Source: Lachnospiraceae bacterium (GTDB lineage Bacteria > Bacillota > Clostridia > Lachnospirales > Lachnospiraceae). Taken from it: a stretch of 9,778 bases of DNA. Positions 1 through 5,321 of this stretch are shown here, piece by piece. The translations under genes were made by a program, and so were the position numbers. The first letter of the stretch is position 1; the number at the start of each line of letters is the position of its first letter. The notes under the pieces were generated by a model. It did not search any database, was not told the DNA's origin, and saw only the letters and a program-made list of their open reading frames with translations. Location: the NCBI GenBank assembly GCA_015057205.1, contig SVEW01000090.1, positions 1 through 9,778 of the forward strand, read 5' to 3'.

Positions 1-173
1 TCTAATTCGATAAGAGGCATTTGCTTTGGAATGGCAAATGCTTTCTCAGCTTGAGTATAGTCAGATGAAGCTTGATAGTAGTCCTTTACAAACGTAGTAA
101 CTTTATAGGCGCTTATTAGAAAAACTACCAGGCAAACAAGAAAAAGAGCTAAACGGACGTATCTATTCTTCAT
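1..173 (-). CDS. Membrane-anchored protein, probable class B sortase N-terminus (partial)
   Basis: Only the first 57 codons are present; the gene runs off the left edge. The product starts MKNRYVRLALFLVC and has a basic N-terminus followed by one hydrophobic segment at about residues 7-22. A polar, Tyr- and Lys-rich stretch follows (FVKDYYQASSDYTQAEK), consistent with a signal anchor and an extracytoplasmic domain. Class B sortases of Firmicutes begin this way, with an uncleaved anchor and a Tyr-rich linker before the catalytic barrel. The catalytic His, Cys and Arg would lie outside the window, so the sortase call is inference; the membrane topology is better supported. The start is set by a GGGAGG ribosome binding site six bases upstream. 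The ATG lies inside the end of the BTAD regulator gene (11-base overlap), which implies co-transcription and translational coupling. Any other single-pass extracellular protein remains possible. Confidence 0.55.
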   Translation of the reverse strand, partial: MKNRYVRLALFLVCLVVFLISAYKVTTFVKDYYQASSDYTQAEKAFAIPKQMPLIEL

Positions 174-1401
174 AAGTGCCTCCCTGCGCCATACGTTCAA
201 TCTCCGGCGGAAGTAATGGTTGTACATCAAAGTTCAACTTAGCTGGAGAGTGGGGATATTTCCTTAAAAAGGATTTCTCAATTCGTTCGGAAACCATAAG
301 TGCGTTTTCTCGATTAGCATTAGGTAACAAAATTACAAATTGAGAAGGGCTGCACATAGAAACTACATCACCTTGGCGAAGTGTTTCGCAGGAAAGAGCC
401 TTTAAGTTGTTAACACATACATCCAAACTTCGTTTACTCAGAACTTTATCATTTAAGTCTGTGATAGTCATGATAACCAAATGAATGGCATTTCCATTAC
501 GTTCCAAGCCTCTAGCCATAGCATGATAGATGTTTAGGAAAAAATCGTAATCACAATAAAGTGCACCATGTTGGTCCTGTCCACCTTCAAGTAGCTGTTT
601 CTGAATCGATGAAGAGTCTAGCATATCATCTTTGCATGCGAGACTGGCTTGCTGATAAAGTTTCTTAACCTCGGGGGATGGTTTTACTCCGAAGTTCATT
701 TGAAGCATGTCATTTAGCTGTTTGTACACCGTAATAACTTCTTCCATCCGACCAAGGGCAATTAAATCCATCATCAAGTGTAAGTAGAAACGTTCCTCGT
801 ATTGTTCGATAGAATTAGCTTTTTCTAATATCTCTATAGCAATTTGATAGTTTTGTTCAGATTCATAAAGTTCAATTAGTTCCTCAACTGTTTCTAAAAA
901 TAAATTGTGGTAATAGGTACTTATTGGTATAACCCATGACTCAGAGGAAAACTTCGTCAAGAAGTCACCCTGATATAAATTAAATGCCTGTCGAAGAATT
1001 TCAGAACGTTGATTAGGGTCAGACTCTTCTCTGGCAGTTAAAACAAGGGATTCGAACCGGTCGATGTCCAATTCATATGGAAAATCCGGGTTCAAGAAGT
1101 ACTCTCCTTTTTTACACTGAAACAATTTACGGCTTACGTCTTCACCCAATGGATTTAATAAAACACGTAAGCGATGAAAGAGTGTCTTTAAAGCATTTTG
1201 TGGATTGCTACTGCCTTCAAAATCATTCCAAAAATAGGATAAAATTTTCTCTTGCGAAACCTTGTTGTTACGATTGTAAGCTAAAAGAGCCAATAGTAAC
1301 CAGATTTTCTTTGAGCGATTATCATTATCTGTGATAACATTTCCCTGTTTTTCTAATTCCAGAGAGCCGAGCATTTTAATGTATAATGTTTGCGATTGCA
1401 T
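163..1401 (-). CDS. BTAD-domain transcriptional regulator with degenerate GGDEF-like C-terminus
   Basis: A 412-residue regulator of the SARP/AfsR-like type. Residues 1-105 look like an OmpR-type winged helix: a beta-rich start (LYIKMLGSLELEKQG), then helices including RSKKIWLLLALLAYN and the recognition-like stretch NALKTLFHRLRVLL. Residues about 108-255 form the bacterial transcriptional activator domain, with the family signatures YELDIDRFE, LYQGDFL and EERFYLHLM, and tetratricopeptide-like helices ending GVKPSPEVKKLYQQA. Residues about 280-390 resemble a GGDEF fold, but the signature is replaced: in RQGDVVSMCSPSQFVILLP (342-360), SPSQF stands where GGDEF would be. Diguanylate cyclase activity is therefore unlikely, and a sensory or dimerising role is more plausible. 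I chose the ATG at 1401 because a perfect AGGAGGG lies seven bases upstream; an in-frame ATG 24 codons earlier has no ribosome site. The neighbouring membrane protein gene overlaps its 3' end. Its target genes cannot be read from the sequence. Confidence 0.88.
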   Translation of the reverse strand: MQSQTLYIKMLGSLELEKQGNVITDNDNRSKKIWLLLALLAYNRNNKVSQEKILSYFWNDFEGSSNPQNALKTLFHRLRVLLNPLGEDVSRKLFQCKKGEYFLNPDFPYELDIDRFESLVLTAREESDPNQRSEILRQAFNLYQGDFLTKFSSESWVIPISTYYHNLFLETVEELIELYESEQNYQIAIEILEKANSIEQYEERFYLHLMMDLIALGRMEEVITVYKQLNDMLQMNFGVKPSPEVKKLYQQASLACKDDMLDSSSIQKQLLEGGQDQHGALYCDYDFFLNIYHAMARGLERNGNAIHLVIMTITDLNDKVLSKRSLDVCVNNLKALSCETLRQGDVVSMCSPSQFVILLPNANRENALMVSERIEKSFLRKYPHSPAKLNFDVQPLLPPEIERMAQGGTYEE

Positions 1402-1408
1402 TTTGAAA

Positions 1409-1415
1409 CCCTCCT
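1409..1415 (-). promoter_or_regulatory. Ribosome binding site of the BTAD regulator
   Basis: Read on the minus strand this is AGGAGGG, seven bases before the ATG at 1401. It decides that start over the in-frame ATG further upstream at 1473, which lies upstream of the predicted promoter's -10 box. Confidence 0.8.
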
Positions 1416-1444
1416 GTGAATATACTTTCCACAATCTAACATAT

Positions 1445-1473
1445 ATAATAACACATGTGAAAGAAAAATTCAC
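1445..1473 (-). promoter_or_regulatory. Candidate promoter for the BTAD regulator unit
   Basis: On the minus strand there is a TATTAT -10 box (1445-1450) preceded by TGT, giving an extended -10. A poor -35 match, GTGAAT (1468-1473), lies 17 bases upstream. The predicted start, near 1438, leaves a leader of about 35 bases. The -35 is weak, so this is a candidate only; regulator dependence could compensate for it. Confidence 0.35.
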
Positions 1474-1555
1474 CTAGAATTCAGAAATGAATGCAAAAAT
1501 ATACAATTTTTCTGTACTGGAAAGTGTTAAAATTGAACGAAATATGCAAAATGTA

Positions 1556-1584
1556 CTTTCAAAATAGATAGAATGTGCTATAAT
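1556..1584 (+). promoter_or_regulatory. Promoter of the transglutaminase-like gene
   Basis: There is a consensus TATAAT at 1579-1584 with TGC immediately before it, an extended -10 element. The -35 at 1556-1561 (CTTTCA) is poor, spaced 17 bases away. Transcription should start near 1591, giving a leader of about 36 bases before the ATG at 1627. It diverges from the BTAD promoter, and the roughly 80 bases between the two could hold shared operators. Confidence 0.6.
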
Positions 1585-1626
1585 ATAGCTGTAAGAGTAT
1601 GTGTGCAAGTTTTAAGAGGTGTTACA

Positions 1627-2496
1627 ATGAGAAAAAGAAGTATTTCTGTATTACTGTGTATATGCTTTTTGATTGAACTGCTCTCATTTGGAACAGCGAT
1701 GCCGAAGGTGTATGCAAGGAATTCGGTTGAAGAGAATAGCGAGATGTGCATTGATTATACGCATCAGAGTAAGGGATACGTGATGGTAAAATTTAAAGAG
1801 AGCACAGATAAGAAATTGAAGGCACAGGTGAAAGGGCCGAGTTCGGTGGTCTATACGTATAACCTTACACCAAAGAAATGGGCAAGTTTTCCATTGTCGG
1901 ATGGTGACGGTCATTACAAGGTAACTGTGTATAAGAATGTTGCCGGTACTAGTTATGCAACGGTGGGGGCCTGTGAGTTCAAAGTGAAATTAAGTAGTTC
2001 ACTTGCACCATTTTTGACGTCAAGTCAATACATTGATTATTCGAAGAATACGAAGTGCGTTAAGAAAGCAAAATCTTTGTGTAAGAAGTCCAAGACGGAG
2101 ATGAAGAAAGTTAAGAAGATTTATACTTGGACGCTGAAATATTTTAAATATGATAAGAAGAAGGCGAAGACGGTTCAAAGCGGATATCTTCCGGACCTTG
2201 ATAAAGTATATAAGGCTAAGAAGGGCATATGTTTTGATTATGCAGCAACCATGGTTGCTATGTTACGAAGTCAGGGTGTTGCCACAAAATTAGTAATCGG
2301 ATATGCCGGAAGTGCGTATCATGCATGGATTAATGTTTATACCAAGAAGAAAGGATGGATTACAGGAGCAATCTATTTTGATGGAAGTAAGTGGAATATG
2401 ATGGATCCGACATTCGCTGATTCGGGTAATTCCAGTGATGCGATTATGAAGTATATTGGAGACGGAAGTAACTATACGGCCAAATATATTTATTAG
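1627..2496 (+). CDS. Secreted transglutaminase-like (papain-fold) protein
   Basis: A 289-residue exported protein. Residues 1-30 form a Sec signal peptide: MRKRS, a hydrophobic core VLLCICFLIELLSFG, and a likely cleavage after KVYA. A beta-rich N-terminal region (about 40-130) of unknown role follows, then a very Lys-rich helical stretch (140-185). The transglutaminase core carries the full catalytic triad: Cys202 in KGICFDYA, His232 in YHAWINV and Asp260 in MMDPTFAD. The fold fits protease, amidase or crosslinking activity on surface proteins or peptidoglycan peptides; which of these cannot be told from sequence. No LPXTG motif, transmembrane tail or obvious wall-binding repeat is visible, although the many lysines could hold it to the anionic wall. 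The start was chosen for an AAGAGGTG site five bases upstream and the signal peptide; the earlier in-frame ATG at 1573 lies upstream of the -10 box. The gene appears monocistronic, with its own promoter and a strong terminator. Confidence 0.88.
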   Translation: MRKRSISVLLCICFLIELLSFGTAMPKVYARNSVEENSEMCIDYTHQSKGYVMVKFKESTDKKLKAQVKGPSSVVYTYNLTPKKWASFPLSDGDGHYKVTVYKNVAGTSYATVGACEFKVKLSSSLAPFLTSSQYIDYSKNTKCVKKAKSLCKKSKTEMKKVKKIYTWTLKYFKYDKKKAKTVQSGYLPDLDKVYKAKKGICFDYAATMVAMLRSQGVATKLVIGYAGSAYHAWINVYTKKKGWITGAIYFDGSKWNMMDPTFADSGNSSDAIMKYIGDGSNYTAKYIY

Positions 2497-2518
2497 AAAT
2501 CTTGTGAAGAATTTCTAA
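2493..2518. repeat. Perfect 8-bp inverted repeat over the transglutaminase stop codon
   Basis: TTAGAAAT (2493-2500) and ATTTCTAA (2511-2518) are perfect reverse complements around a ten-base loop; the stop codon lies in the left arm. No T-run follows, so it is not a terminator itself. It could form a 3'-end hairpin in the mRNA or bind a dimeric protein just upstream of the pilus operon promoter. Being AT-rich, it may also be chance. Confidence 0.4.
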
Positions 2519-2533
2519 AAAGTAAAAAAGATA

Positions 2534-2562
2534 TTTACGAATTGTGAATGATTCGCTAAAAT
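2534..2562 (+). promoter_or_regulatory. Promoter of the pilus-like operon
   Basis: A -35 TTTACG (2534-2539, four of six consensus bases) and a -10 TAAAAT (2557-2562, five of six) are separated by an optimal 17 bases. A CGAAT-N8-ATTCG inverted repeat (2538-2555) fills the spacer and could be an operator. The predicted start, around 2569, falls inside the 5' arm of the adjacent terminator, leaving a leader of about 42 bases. No other good promoter is visible before the first operon gene. Confidence 0.55.
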
Positions 2563-2595
2563 AGACTTGTAGGAGTGTTCCTGCAAGTCTTTTTT
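2563..2595 (+). terminator. Intrinsic terminator of the transglutaminase-like gene
   Basis: A 12-base-pair stem (AGACTTGTAGGA with TCCTGCAAGTCT, one G-U pair) has a four-base GTGT loop and is followed by six T's. This is a strong Rho-independent terminator. It ends only 15 bases before the ATG of the first pilus operon gene, and the preceding promoter's predicted start lies inside its 5' arm. Confidence 0.88.
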
Positions 2596-2610
2596 ATATG
2601 GGGGCGAAAC

Positions 2611-3657
2611 ATGAAAAAAATAAATTTATCCAAGGAGTATTTATCGGCTTTTACGTTGCAGATGTCATTGCTGATTCACGCGGGTATTAATCTGGCGGAT
2701 GGAATGCATTTGTTGGCCGAGGATGAGAAGAATCCAAATGTAAAAGAATTATTATTATCGATTTCAAATCAGATGGATGATGGCGTTCAGCTTTCAGAAG
2801 CAATGCGTAATAGCGGAAGTTTTCCGGATTATGTAATTAATATGACCATTACCGGGGAGGCGACTGGTAGAACAGAAGCGGCCTTTGAAGCTATGTCAAA
2901 GCATTATGAAACCCAGAGACAATTGAATGACCGGATACGAAGTGCAATCGTATATCCGGTAGTTTTGCTGGTGTTGATGCTCATTATTATTGGTGTGCTT
3001 TTAGTAAAAGTATTGCCGATTTTTGAAACGGTTTACCAACAGTTAGGTGGCAACTTAAAGGGAATGGGTGCCGGTTTATTCAAAATTGGTCAGGGGCTTG
3101 ATGCAGCATTGCCGGTAATTGGAGTGGTAGCATTGATTGTTTTTATTGTAGGGCTACTTATTTGGTTTTCAGCGGGAGCCAGAAATTCCATTTTGAAAGG
3201 GTATAAGAAAATATTTGGCGATCGGGGAATTACCAAGCGGGTTGGAATGGCGCGTTTTGCTTCGGCATTATCCATGGGTATGCTAAGTGGATTGCCAATG
3301 GAAGAGGCGATGAAGATGGCTATGAATTTCCATGAGGAATCCGCAGTGGTGAAACAACGTTACGAAGAATGTTTAAGTAAATTAGAAGCCGGAAATCCGT
3401 TGGCGGATTCGTTGCGTGAGACAAAGGTTTTTGCACCGATGTATTGTCGAATGATTGCGTTGGGAGTTAAAAGTGGAGCAGGCGATAGCATTATGGCAGA
3501 AATTGCGAAGCGCTTGGAGGAAGATGCAATGCAGGCAATTGATGAAGCTGTGGCAAGAATTGAGCCGACGATTGTTATTATCACATCTATTATTGTTGGT
3601 GTGATTTTACTATCGGTAATGTTACCGCTTATGAATATTATGTCTACGATTGCATAA
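2611..3657 (+). CDS. Type IV pilus / type II secretion platform protein (PilC/GspF family)
   Basis: A 348-residue inner-membrane platform protein that in this family couples the cytoplasmic ATPase to pilin assembly or retraction. It carries two T2SSF domains: residues about 10-133, with the typical LLIHAGINLADGMHLL and ITGEATGRTEAAFEAMS motifs, and about 212-335, with the matching LSGLPMEEAM and ALGVKSGAGDSIM motifs. Membrane helices lie at roughly 112-138, 167-187 and 319-343. It lacks most of the N-terminal cytoplasmic extension of Gram-negative PilC proteins (about 400 residues) and is closer in length to ComGB. It is the first gene of the operon, 21 bases before the next. I chose the ATG at 2611, after a G-rich weak ribosome site (GGGGGCG); an in-frame ATG at 2575 lies in the terminator loop and lacks any ribosome site. 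Confidence 0.9.
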   Translation: MKKINLSKEYLSAFTLQMSLLIHAGINLADGMHLLAEDEKNPNVKELLLSISNQMDDGVQLSEAMRNSGSFPDYVINMTITGEATGRTEAAFEAMSKHYETQRQLNDRIRSAIVYPVVLLVLMLIIIGVLLVKVLPIFETVYQQLGGNLKGMGAGLFKIGQGLDAALPVIGVVALIVFIVGLLIWFSAGARNSILKGYKKIFGDRGITKRVGMARFASALSMGMLSGLPMEEAMKMAMNFHEESAVVKQRYEECLSKLEAGNPLADSLRETKVFAPMYCRMIALGVKSGAGDSIMAEIAKRLEEDAMQAIDEAVARIEPTIVIITSIIVGVILLSVMLPLMNIMSTIA

Positions 3658-3678
3658 CTACATAGAAGAGGGAATGAT

Positions 3679-4026
3679 ATGAATCACAAAATATGGAATA
3701 AAATTGGTAATTTTATGCGAATTGCCTGCATGCCCCTTCTGATGGTAGCGGCCATAACCTTTCTTTTGGGGGCGCTAGGAAATGTAGAGAGCGGAGAAGA
3801 AGAGGAAAAACAAAAGCAGGTTGAAGATACAATAAAAAAGGCTGTGGTTAACTGTTATGCCACGGAAGGTGTGTATCCGGCAACACTTAGCTATGTAGAG
3901 AAGTATTACGGATTGCAGATTGACCATGGGCATTATGATGTATTTTATGATATTTTTGCAGATAATATAATGCCGGAAATAACGGTGGTACCCAAAAAAG
4001 CGGCAAAAGGGGATGATGTAGAATGA
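3679..4026 (+). CDS. Small single-pass membrane protein of the pilus-like operon
   Basis: A 115-residue protein that I do not recognise as a named family. The N-terminus is short and basic, followed by one membrane segment (about 13-34, MRIACMPLLMVAAITFLLG). A charged helix rich in Glu, Lys and Gln comes next (36-50), then a small extracytoplasmic domain with VVNCYATEGVYPATLSYVEK and a C-terminal beta-like part with NIMPEITVVPKK. The TEGxYP pattern followed by a short helix and strands recalls minor pseudopilins, where a globular head follows an N-terminal helix. There is no prepilin cleavage motif, because the hydrophobic segment is set back from the start without GFTLxE. The ribosome site is GAAGAGGGA. 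The stop overlaps the start of the next gene by four bases (ATGA), which indicates translational coupling. A structural accessory role in the apparatus is inferred from position only. Confidence 0.75.
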   Translation: MNHKIWNKIGNFMRIACMPLLMVAAITFLLGALGNVESGEEEEKQKQVEDTIKKAVVNCYATEGVYPATLSYVEKYYGLQIDHGHYDVFYDIFADNIMPEITVVPKKAAKGDDVE

Positions 4027-4547
4027 ATGATGTAAAGAACCGACACAATATGGACAGCGTGTTTGTATTGCTCTTGTTTGCGGTGTTTGCCGGATGTATT
4101 CTTTTGGTGCTTTTGTTTGGTGCATCCTCGTATGAGTCGTTGGTGCGGCGTGATAATCAGGCATACAATAGTCGAACGGCAATCTCTTATATTGCGGCGA
4201 AAGTTCGGCATAGTGATGAACGGAACAGTATTTTTATTGGCTCTTTTGCGGATCGAACAGATTCATCGAAGGATGATATTTCGACTTTATATTTAAAGTT
4301 TCCAACAGATGAGGGGACTTATTTTACAAAGATATACTACTATGATGGCTATATTCGAGAGGTGTTGTGTGCGGATGATAGTGGGCTTTCACCGGAAGAC
4401 GGAAACGAAATATTGAAGGCAAAGGGGATTTCATTCTTGCAGGAAGGAAATCTTGTGACGGTCAGAATTCAAAATAGTGACAATTCTATGAACTATCTGT
4501 CTCTTTGCCCGAGATGCAAGCAGGAGGTGACGCAGAATGGAGAGTAA
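4023..4547 (+). CDS. DUF4860-like membrane protein, pseudopilin-type architecture
   Basis: A 174-residue protein with one membrane segment (about 12-37: SVFVLLLFAVFAGCILLVLL), then YESLVRRDNQAYNSRTAISYIAAKVRHSD. This pattern is typical of the DUF4860 proteins I associate with Firmicute pilus-like loci; the family call is from memory. The rest (about 80-160) is beta-rich, including STLYLKFPTDEGTYFTKIYYYDG and LVTVRIQN, and would lie outside the cytoplasm. An N-terminal hydrophobic helix plus a globular beta head is the layout of a minor pilin, but no prepilin peptidase site is visible. Unusually, the C-terminal tail carries a CPRC motif (162-165) that could bind metal or form a disulfide, though the coding bases there also contain the next gene's ribosome site. 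The start overlaps the previous gene by four bases, and the end overlaps the next gene by eleven. Confidence 0.82.
   Translation: MNDVKNRHNMDSVFVLLLFAVFAGCILLVLLFGASSYESLVRRDNQAYNSRTAISYIAAKVRHSDERNSIFIGSFADRTDSSKDDISTLYLKFPTDEGTYFTKIYYYDGYIREVLCADDSGLSPEDGNEILKAKGISFLQEGNLVTVRIQNSDNSMNYLSLCPRCKQEVTQNGE
4522..4530 (+). promoter_or_regulatory. Near-perfect internal ribosome binding site
   Basis: AGGAGGTGA is a nine-base match to the anti-Shine-Dalgarno end of 16S rRNA, six bases before the ATG at 4537. It lies inside the coding sequence of the preceding gene, where it encodes part of its C-terminal tail. It suggests the next gene is translated strongly relative to its neighbours. Confidence 0.85.
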
Positions 4548-4926
4548 AAGTAAGGCGCCACTTGCGTTAATGGAACAGGTAATTATGGTGTTGGTCTTTG
4601 CCCTGGCTGCGGCCATTTGTGTGCAAGCGTTTGTAATGGCGAGAACGATGTCTGTGCAGTCTAAGACAAAAGATCGGGCCATGGAAATGTGTCAGAGTGT
4701 TGCGGAACAATGCAAAGCAGAGCATCGTGCGGCATTACCGGAGGATGCTTATTATGATGAGATGTGGAGGCTGAATCAGGAAAATTTCACCTATCATCTG
4801 GAATTTGTATTGGATAAAGATGACGAAACTCATGTGAGTGGTGTGTTGATAATGAAAGATACACAGAAAAAAGAAATTATCTGTCAGTTGAAGGTGGCAT
4901 GGCAAAAGGAGGGCACGCATGAATAA
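4537..4926 (+). CDS. Degenerate pseudopilin-like membrane protein
   Basis: A 129-residue protein: a short basic N-terminus (MESKSKAP), then LALMEQVIMVLVFALAAAIC, a membrane helix at about 9-32. An alpha-helical spine follows (SVQSKTKDRAMEMCQSVAEQCKAEH), then a small beta-rich head (about 85-125, including YHLEFVLDKDDE and GVLIMKDTQKKEIICQLKV). The arrangement, with a Glu (Glu13) at the start of the hydrophobic helix, resembles a class III prepilin-like N-terminus. However, the Gly/Ala at -1 is not clean: placing Glu13 at +5 would put Pro8 at -1. Cleavage by a prepilin peptidase is therefore uncertain. A role as a minor pilin or tip component is inferred from context. It overlaps the preceding gene by eleven bases and the following gene by eight, and has the best ribosome site in the operon. 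Confidence 0.8.
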   Translation: MESKSKAPLALMEQVIMVLVFALAAAICVQAFVMARTMSVQSKTKDRAMEMCQSVAEQCKAEHRAALPEDAYYDEMWRLNQENFTYHLEFVLDKDDETHVSGVLIMKDTQKKEIICQLKVAWQKEGTHE

Positions 4927-5311
4927 GAAAAGTGTACCCACACCGGTGGGAGGAAGCTCGCTTCTGGTTATTTTTGCTGTATTGACGTTGACGGTGTTTG
5001 CATTGCTTGGATTGGCGACTGTGCGCGCGGATGTGCGTATGGCAGATGAGAATCGTAAGGCACTGTCGCTCTATTATGAAGCCGATCAAAAGGCAGAGGA
5101 GATTTTGGCACAGATTCGAACCGGAAAGGTGCCTGCAGATGTACACGAAAAGAAAAAGGTGTATGCCTATTCTGTTCCGGTTTCCAGAACACAGGTGTTA
5201 AGTGTTGTGGTAAAAGTTGATGGTGACCACTATGAAGTGTATCAGTGGAAAGAGATAAACAGTAAAGAATGGAATCCGGATCGTTATATTAAGGTATGGA
5301 CACCGGATTAG
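4919..5311 (+). CDS. Pseudopilin-like membrane protein with GG before the hydrophobic helix
   Basis: A 130-residue protein: MNKKSVPTPVGGSSLLVIF, then a hydrophobic helix at about residues 13-34, then a charged helical spine (ADVRMADENRKALSLYYEADQKAEEILAQI) and a short beta domain (about 75-125, ending RYIKVWTPD). A Gly-Gly (11-12) stands exactly before the hydrophobic segment, where a prepilin peptidase would cut, but the Glu usually found at +5 of pilins is a Val (Val17, counting Ser13 as +1). GspK-type minor pseudopilins also lack this Glu, so a tip or initiator role is possible; this is inference. The ribosome site AAGGAGGG lies five bases before the start, and the start overlaps the previous stop by eight bases. 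The gene precedes the ATPase gene by ten bases. Family members I recall from Lachnospiraceae share the PTPVGGSSLLVIFAVL start. Confidence 0.82.
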   Translation: MNKKSVPTPVGGSSLLVIFAVLTLTVFALLGLATVRADVRMADENRKALSLYYEADQKAEEILAQIRTGKVPADVHEKKKVYAYSVPVSRTQVLSVVVKVDGDHYEVYQWKEINSKEWNPDRYIKVWTPD

Positions 5312-5321
5312 GGAGGAAAGT

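Noticed and set aside
1402..1473. Longer start for the BTAD regulator at 1473
   Set aside because: The extra 24 residues lack a ribosome site and would span the predicted promoter, whereas the ATG at 1401 has a perfect AGGAGGG.
1573..1626. Longer start for the transglutaminase-like protein at 1573
   Set aside because: It begins upstream of the -10 TATAAT and would put 18 residues before the natural signal peptide start.
2497..2610. Possible c-di-GMP or other riboswitch controlling the pilus-like operon
   Set aside because: The hairpin with T-run suggested it, but the predicted leader is only about 42 bases and shows no room for an aptamer; the hairpin is better explained as the terminator of the upstream gene.
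2575..2610. Longer start for the platform protein at 2575
   Set aside because: It lies in the terminator loop, has no ribosome site of its own, and adds residues that do not fit the family's N-terminus.
3775..4182. Open frames on the minus strand opposite the small membrane protein genes
   Set aside because: They are Cys-, His- and Tyr-rich low-complexity products antisense to well-supported overlapping genes, with no ribosome sites.
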